From a bacterium (GTDB lineage: Bacteria; Actinomycetota; Acidimicrobiia; Acidimicrobiales; Bin134): a stretch of DNA of 64,000 nucleotides. This document shows, piece by piece, positions 59,416 to 64,000 of this stretch. How positions within the stretch are numbered: position 1 is the stretch's first letter; each line of letters starts with the position of its first letter. Both the position numbers and the translations under genes were made by a program. The DNA is taken from NCBI GenBank assembly GCA_026708015.1, contig JAPOVT010000056.1, forward strand, positions 1 to 64,000. The letters run 5' to 3'. Below the pieces are notes generated by a model. The model worked only from the letters and a program-made list of their open reading frames with translations. It was not told where the DNA came from and made no database searches.

Positions 59416-60729
59416 GTGAGCGAAAACTGGGGCTTTGAGACCAAGCAGATCCACTCCGGGCAGGAACCCGATCCGGCCACCGGATCGCGGGCCGTGCCCA
59501 TCTACCAGACCACCTCCTATGTGTTCCGCGACACCGAACACGCCGCTGCGCTGTTCGGTCTGGCTGAAGTGGGCAACATCTACACCCGGATCATGAATCC
59601 CACCCAGATGGTGCTGGAGGCCCGGCTCTCCGCGCTGGAAGGCGGCACCGAGACCGCCATTGGGATCCCCGGCGCGCTGGCCATGGCCTCAGGCCAGGCC
59701 GCGGAGACGCTGGCCATCTTGAACCTGGCCGAGTCGGGCGACCATGTGATTTCCTCTGCGTCGCTGTATGGCGGCACCTACAACCTTCTGCACTACACCC
59801 TGCCCAAGATGGGCATCGAGGTGTCGTTCATCGAGGACCCCGACGACCTGGGCGCTTGGAAGAACGCCATCCAGGAGAACACCAAGGTGCTCTACGCCGA
59901 GACAATCGGCAACCCCAAGAACGACTGCCTCGACATCGAGGGCGTCGCCGCGGTGGGCCACGCCGAGGGAATCCCGCTGATGGTGGACAACACGGTGCCG
60001 TCTCCCTATCTGATCCGCCCGCTGGAGCACGGGGCCGACATCGTGGTCCACTCCATGACCAAGTTCATCGGCGGCCACGGCAACTCCATCGGGGGAGTCA
60101 TCATCGACGGCGGCACCTTCGACTACGGGGCCAGCGGTCGTTTCCCCAACTTCACCGAGCCCGACCCCAGCTACCACGGCCTGGCTTTCTGGCCGGCTTT
60201 GGGCAACGGTTCCTTCATCATCAAGGCCCGGGTGCAACTGCTTCGGGACATTGGCGCGGCCATCTCACCGCAGAATGCCTTCTACTTCCTCCAGGGCCTA
60301 GAAACGCTCAGCATGCGCATGGAGCGGCACTGCTCTAACGCCAACGCGGTGGTCGACTACTTGGAAGGCCACGACCAGGTGGAGTCTGTGCAATTCGGCG
60401 GCCTGCCGTCCAGCCCGTGGCACGAGCGGATGAATCACTACACCGGCGGCAAGGGCTACGGCTCGGTGCCCGCCTTCCACATCAAGGGCGGACGCGATGC
60501 CGGTGAGAAGTTCGTGAACGCTCTCACCCTGCACAGCCATGTGGCCAACATCGGCGATGTGCGCAGCCTGGTGATCCACCCGGCGTCCACCACCCACTCC
60601 CAGCTCACCGAGGAAGAGCAGGTCAGCACTGGGGTGTACCCCGGACTGGTGCGGCTCTCGGTCGGTTTGGAGACGGTGGACGACATCATCGCCGACTTGG
60701 AGCAGGGCTTCGCAGCTGCCCGCGGCTGA
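59416..60729 (+). CDS. metY: O-acetylhomoserine sulfhydrylase (PLP)
   Basis: A 437-residue Cys/Met-metabolism PLP enzyme of MetY length. '[20 protein letters not shown]' at the N-terminus, '[20 protein letters not shown]', PLP Lys in '[13 protein letters not shown]' and the C-terminal '[10 protein letters not shown]'. It makes homocysteine directly from O-acetylhomoserine and sulfide. GTG start with AAAGGAAGAGAG upstream. An 85-base gap with an A/T-richer patch separates it from ilvC, so a separate promoter is possible. No SAM riboswitch was recognised there. No MetX neighbour is present. Confidence 0.93.
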   Translation: MSENWGFETKQIHSGQEPDPATGSRAVPIYQTTSYVFRDTEHAAALFGLAEVGNIYTRIMNPTQMVLEARLSALEGGTETAIGIPGALAMASGQAAETLAILNLAESGDHVISSASLYGGTYNLLHYTLPKMGIEVSFIEDPDDLGAWKNAIQENTKVLYAETIGNPKNDCLDIEGVAAVGHAEGIPLMVDNTVPSPYLIRPLEHGADIVVHSMTKFIGGHGNSIGGVIIDGGTFDYGASGRFPNFTEPDPSYHGLAFWPALGNGSFIIKARVQLLRDIGAAISPQNAFYFLQGLETLSMRMERHCSNANAVVDYLEGHDQVESVQFGGLPSSPWHERMNHYTGGKGYGSVPAFHIKGGRDAGEKFVNALTLHSHVANIGDVRSLVIHPASTTHSQLTEEEQVSTGVYPGLVRLSVGLETVDDIIADLEQGFAAARG

Positions 60730-60772
60730 CCCCGCCGCCCGCGCAACCTCTACTTCGTGCGACGATAAAGGC

Positions 60773-62344
60773 GTGCGGCTCGCCCGCTTCCTCAAGTTTG
60801 CAACTGCGCCGTTCGCGTTGATGCTGGCGCTGGCCTTGGCCGTCGCGGGCTGCAAGACCCCCGATCTCCAGGGGCCGCTGGTGTCGTCGCCCGAACTGGC
60901 CACCCCCACTCCCACCCCCGAGCCTCAGGACACAGTGGTGCCCGGACCGACAGCCGAGCCGATTCGTTCCGGGATCAGCGATGAAGTGGTTCGCATCGGG
61001 GTAATCGCCGACAGCAGCACCGGCAACCCGGTTACCGGGGGGAGCGAAGCGGCATGGCTGGCCATGCGGGCCTGGGCCCAAGCGGTGAACAGCAGCGGCG
61101 GCCTGGGTGGCCGGGACGTGGAGGTCGTCCTTTTCGACGCCAACGTGTTCGACCACCGGGCCGCTATTCAAGAGGCCTGCGAGAGTGACATCTTCGCCTT
61201 GGTGGGGTCTTATGCCCTGTTCGACGGCGATGGAGCGGACCTCTTGAACGACGAGTCCTGCCTCTTGCCCGACTTCCCGGCTGCCGCACTGAGCCCGGCT
61301 CGGCGGTCTTCGCCGGTGACGTTTGTCTCCAATCCAACATCCAATACCGTTTGGCAGGCCGGTCCGGCCCAGTTCATGAGCGAACGTTTCCCGGCCGCCG
61401 CGGCCGCGGTGGGCACGGTGGTGCTGGACGTGCCGGCGGCGTTCTATCGGGCCCAGCGGGATATCGAGGCGGCCACTGCTGGAGGACTCAACTTTGTCTT
61501 TCAGGCCACGGCCGACGTGATCGATGAGGACTACGACGCGCTGGCCTCAGCCATGTTGGAAGCCCAGGTTCTGGGGATCACCTGGTCAGCCGACAGGAAT
61601 CGGCTGATGGAACTGCTCCAGGCCCGGGCCGACCTTTTTGAGCAGCTGCCGACCTTCGATTTTCCTGCGCCCGAGGAAGAACCCACCACTCGGCCCGAAG
61701 TGGAGCCTGGCGATACTTCCGAAGCGGGCTCTGATGAGACGGGCGAAGGAGAGCCCACTGCCGATTCTGAAGTCGGGCCCCAGGAAGGGGAGGCAGAAGA
61801 GGAGCCCACGGATGGGCCAACCTTCGTCCTCTGCGGCGCCGACTGCTACTCGCAGAGTTGGGCGGCCGAAGTCGCCAAACTGGGGTCGGATCTTTGGGTG
61901 AGCATCGGGGTGCTTCCCTTTGAGGAGCCGGGCGACAACGTCGAGCTGGTGAGGTACGTGCTCTTCTTGAGAGAGGAAGTGGACGAGGAAGCCGAGGTGG
62001 ACTTGATTGGCCTGTCCAGTTGGGCCTCAGCACTCTTGTTCGAAGAAGCGGTCAACCGGGCGATGTTCACCAGCGGCGGGGGACTGACCCGGGAGCTGGT
62101 GATTGAGGCGGCCCGCACCATAACCGAATGGGATGGCCGAGGCTTGCACGGGCCGACCAATCCTGCCGAGGGTATCCCGTCGCCATGCTTCCTGCTGATG
62201 AGCCCCACCCCCAGTGGCTGGATCCGCCGCCACCCCGCCACCCCGGGCACCATGGACTGCGATCCCGACAACTTGGTGGAGCTGGTGGAATCGGCCACCC
62301 TAGGGATCGACCCCAGCCGCCGCGATTCAGCCGGCTTGTCGTAG
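60773..62344 (+). CDS. Peripla_BP_6-like lipoprotein with an internal acidic insertion
   Basis: A 523-residue lipoprotein. Signal peptide with lipobox 'AVAGC' (Cys about residue 27), a Pro/Thr linker, then a type-1 periplasmic-binding fold starting at 'VVRIGVIADSSTGNPVTGG', as in Leu/Ile/Val-type receptors. Between about residues 300 and 350 the fold is interrupted by a low-complexity Glu/Pro/Gly/Thr stretch, after which it resumes with 'TFVLCGADCYSQSWAAEV'. No permease or ATPase gene adjoins, so the transporter partner is unknown and a sensing role is possible. GTG start at 60773. Convergent with the next gene. Confidence 0.8.
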   Translation: MRLARFLKFATAPFALMLALALAVAGCKTPDLQGPLVSSPELATPTPTPEPQDTVVPGPTAEPIRSGISDEVVRIGVIADSSTGNPVTGGSEAAWLAMRAWAQAVNSSGGLGGRDVEVVLFDANVFDHRAAIQEACESDIFALVGSYALFDGDGADLLNDESCLLPDFPAAALSPARRSSPVTFVSNPTSNTVWQAGPAQFMSERFPAAAAAVGTVVLDVPAAFYRAQRDIEAATAGGLNFVFQATADVIDEDYDALASAMLEAQVLGITWSADRNRLMELLQARADLFEQLPTFDFPAPEEEPTTRPEVEPGDTSEAGSDETGEGEPTADSEVGPQEGEAEEEPTDGPTFVLCGADCYSQSWAAEVAKLGSDLWVSIGVLPFEEPGDNVELVRYVLFLREEVDEEAEVDLIGLSSWASALLFEEAVNRAMFTSGGGLTRELVIEAARTITEWDGRGLHGPTNPAEGIPSPCFLLMSPTPSGWIRRHPATPGTMDCDPDNLVELVESATLGIDPSRRDSAGLS

Positions 62345-62395
62345 GGGTTGCGGCGACGATTCCCGAACAAATGGAGGTCGTGTTGTTGACCGGGG

Positions 62396-63823
62396 TCAGT
62401 TGCCGCTGACGAATTCGCTGTTCTCGGAGTCCCAGTAGAGCCGGACAAGCGGTGCGTTGTCAGCGCTGTACTTTCCTTCGCTGAGGGAGGCGGAGGTGGT
62501 GCCGGTGAGATCAAATGATCCCAGGCCACGGGCGGCCTCGAGGAACGATTCTTGGGTGAGCACCGGACCTGCGGTGCTGGCGATGGCAACGAAGAGGTCA
62601 ACACCACGACATGATCGGATAGTCGGGGGGAGGTTGTTGGGCCTCGGGTTGGGGACATTGACGTTGACCACATTGCCGCTGCGGGTTTCATAGTTCTCGA
62701 CGCATTCTCGAACGCCGGCTTCGCCAGCGTTGTAATAGTCTTGGAGCGTCGGGAAGCCGTAGGCATACAAGTCGACCTGGCTTGGGTCGTAGCCGAGTTC
62801 GACATACCCCGCCTTGCTGACCGAATCGGTGATGACCATCAGATCGCTTCCGGCCCGCTCCACGCCTCCAACCGCTCCGTAGCCAGCTGTATTGAAGGCC
62901 AAGACGGCATCTACACCATCAGCTTCTGCTCGTTCGATCCAGACGTCGACTTCTGCTTCCCCTGCCGGGACATCACCGGGTGGCGCAGTTCCGGACACCG
63001 CTCGGGTCACGGTGCCGCCGGCAGCTTCAACCAGCTCCTGCACTGGCCCAAGGAGGAACTCGTCATCACTCGATGCATGGATCTGGATCTTCCGACCGTC
63101 GATCAGCCCATCAGCCTTGGCAGCATTGACGAGACTGGCGATCCTCTCAATGAGCCCCCCCTGAGTGGTAAAGAGCAGCCCGCCGCTTCGACCGATGACG
63201 TCGGGTGCCATCTCGGCCGTGTTCACGGCCAGCGCCCCGTACAGCTCGGTGTAGCAGAGCACTCCGTCCCAGAGGACGAAACCCACAAACGCGAAGACCT
63301 CTTCGTCTTCGATGAACTGCACGCATACTGCCTCGATGGCAGAATCGTCGACTGGCGAGTATTGCCCGAACACCGGTACCAGCAGTCGCCCATTGACGCC
63401 TCCCGCGTCGTTGGCCCGGTCGATTGCGGCCTGCCACTGGGCCTCGTGGTCGCCGTTGTCGATGCCGAATTCGGTGACGTCGACGAACCCTACGCCGATC
63501 TTGATCTCAGTCTCGGTGACTCCGCGGTACGACGCGGTGAGCACCACCGGCTCGGGCTCGGGCTCCTCGGGGGCCGCCTCTTCAGCCGCAGTCTCTTCGG
63601 GCTCGGCGTCTTCGGGCTCTCCCTCCTCGGGTTTTGGGGCCTGAGGCTCGGCCTCGGATTCGGCGTCTTCCGGTTCAGCAGCTTGGGGTGCAGGTGCCTC
63701 GGGTTCCGCTTCTTCGGCACTCACCGGTGGGGCATCGCCGCCCGCCTCGGTGTTGTCGCTGCCTCCGCAGGCTGCCGCCACAAGCGCCAATGCGAGAACC
63801 AGAGCCAGGATCCATCGCCGCAT
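62396..63823 (-). CDS. ABC-type branched-chain/amide-binding lipoprotein
   Basis: A 475-residue Peripla_BP_6 lipoprotein. Signal peptide and lipobox 'VAAAC' (Cys about residue 19), then some 65 residues made almost only of Glu, Ala and Pro that form a long acidic tether. The binding fold follows from 'ETEIKIGVGFVDVTEFGIDN' on, with 'GGVNGRLLVPVFGQYSPVDD'. No transporter genes adjoin. ATG at 63823, with only a weak ribosome site upstream. It is the second orphan receptor of this class here, convergent with the first. Confidence 0.85.
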   Translation of the reverse strand: MRRWILALVLALALVAAACGGSDNTEAGGDAPPVSAEEAEPEAPAPQAAEPEDAESEAEPQAPKPEEGEPEDAEPEETAAEEAAPEEPEPEPVVLTASYRGVTETEIKIGVGFVDVTEFGIDNGDHEAQWQAAIDRANDAGGVNGRLLVPVFGQYSPVDDSAIEAVCVQFIEDEEVFAFVGFVLWDGVLCYTELYGALAVNTAEMAPDVIGRSGGLLFTTQGGLIERIASLVNAAKADGLIDGRKIQIHASSDDEFLLGPVQELVEAAGGTVTRAVSGTAPPGDVPAGEAEVDVWIERAEADGVDAVLAFNTAGYGAVGGVERAGSDLMVITDSVSKAGYVELGYDPSQVDLYAYGFPTLQDYYNAGEAGVRECVENYETRSGNVVNVNVPNPRPNNLPPTIRSCRGVDLFVAIASTAGPVLTQESFLEAARGLGSFDLTGTTSASLSEGKYSADNAPLVRLYWDSENSEFVSGN

Positions 63824-63863
63824 CTTCCTGTCCCCCGAATCTTGCTGAGCAAAGGGTAGTCAA

Positions 63864-64000
63864 CTAGAGCCCGGCGGGGCGGGTGCCGATGACTCCCTTG
63901 GCCTCGAGTTCAGTCAGCTCTTCGTCTGACAGACCCAACTCGCCGCCCAGTACCTCGTGATTGTGCTGGCCGAGGGTGGGGGCCGGGGTTGTGGTCCAGG
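63864..64000 (-). CDS. CaiB/BaiF-family CoA-transferase, 3' end only (runs off the window)
   Basis: The last 45 codons of a - strand gene are present, ending in TAG at 63866-63864. The visible residues include 'TPAPTLGQHNHEVLGGELG' and 'LSDEELTELEAKGVIGTRP', the usual C-terminus of family III acyl-CoA transferases. These enzymes move CoA between carboxylic acids such as carnitine, bile acids or formate/oxalate. The substrate cannot be judged from this fragment. It lies 40 bases upstream of the lipoprotein gene in the same direction. Confidence 0.8.
   Translation of the reverse strand, partial: WTTTPAPTLGQHNHEVLGGELGLSDEELTELEAKGVIGTRPAGL

Overview
The window is a high-GC, densely coded bacterial chromosome segment with short intergenic gaps and many ATGA, GTGA or TTGA stop/start overlaps. 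No rRNA, tRNA, CRISPR array or insertion sequence was seen. The gene set points to an Actinomycetota genome: a PASTA-domain Ser/Thr kinase, a DUF222/HNH (13E12-type) endonuclease, GatCAB, an actinobacterial-style ilvBNC operon with an attenuation leader, and RbsC-type importers with 'ACGNDDDD' lipoproteins. The order Acidimicrobiia is my best guess from overall gene style, but this is inference and not proven.

Region by region. 1-2.2 kb: an AlbA/Schlafen-like ATPase regulator, alone on the + strand. 2.2-17.8 kb (- strand): a myo-inositol/cyclitol operon. Read in its own direction it runs iolE-like, sugar-binding lipoprotein, stem-loop, oversized permease, ATPase, iolC, 2-hydroxyacid dehydrogenase, Gfo/Idh/MocA, iolD, MocD-MocE-like desaturase-Rieske fusion, iolG, RmlD-like SDR, iolB, LacD-type aldolase. 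A promoter with an overlapping 9-bp inverted repeat lies upstream of the iolE-like gene. 17.9-27.9 kb (- strand, by eye lower in GC): HAD hydrolase, secreted metalloprotease/RCC1-like repeat protein, a 1008-residue NAD-dependent DNA ligase with two helix-hairpin-helix modules, DUF222/HNH endonuclease, DnaQ-BRCT exonuclease and a divergent adenosylhomocysteinase-like protein.

28-43.5 kb (+ strand): a membrane protein, then an almost fully overlapped 14-gene catabolic operon. It encodes a cupin, a creatininase-family hydrolase, a complete RbsABC-type importer, GMC oxidoreductase plus subunit-3 partner, Zn-alcohol dehydrogenase, aldehyde dehydrogenase, class II aldolase, an orphan molybdenum hydroxylase large subunit, LLM oxidoreductase, class III aminotransferase and a MarR regulator. 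Its substrate is unknown, and it is the best candidate here for an undescribed pathway.

43.5-64 kb: mostly housekeeping. A PASTA kinase, SCP2 protein, gatCAB, MBL-fold hydrolase, nitroreductase-SRPBCC fusion, MATE exporter, ilvD, NadD-like protein, the ilvBNC operon (promoter, 15-codon leader peptide rich in Ile/Leu/Val, terminator hairpin), an O-acetylhomoserine sulfhydrylase, two convergent Peripla_BP_6-type lipoproteins, and the 3' end of a CaiB/BaiF CoA-transferase running off the window.

The two importer-plus-dehydrogenase operons suggest a heterotroph that scavenges polyols, cyclitols or related polar compounds. The ilv and met genes supply branched-chain and sulfur amino acids.
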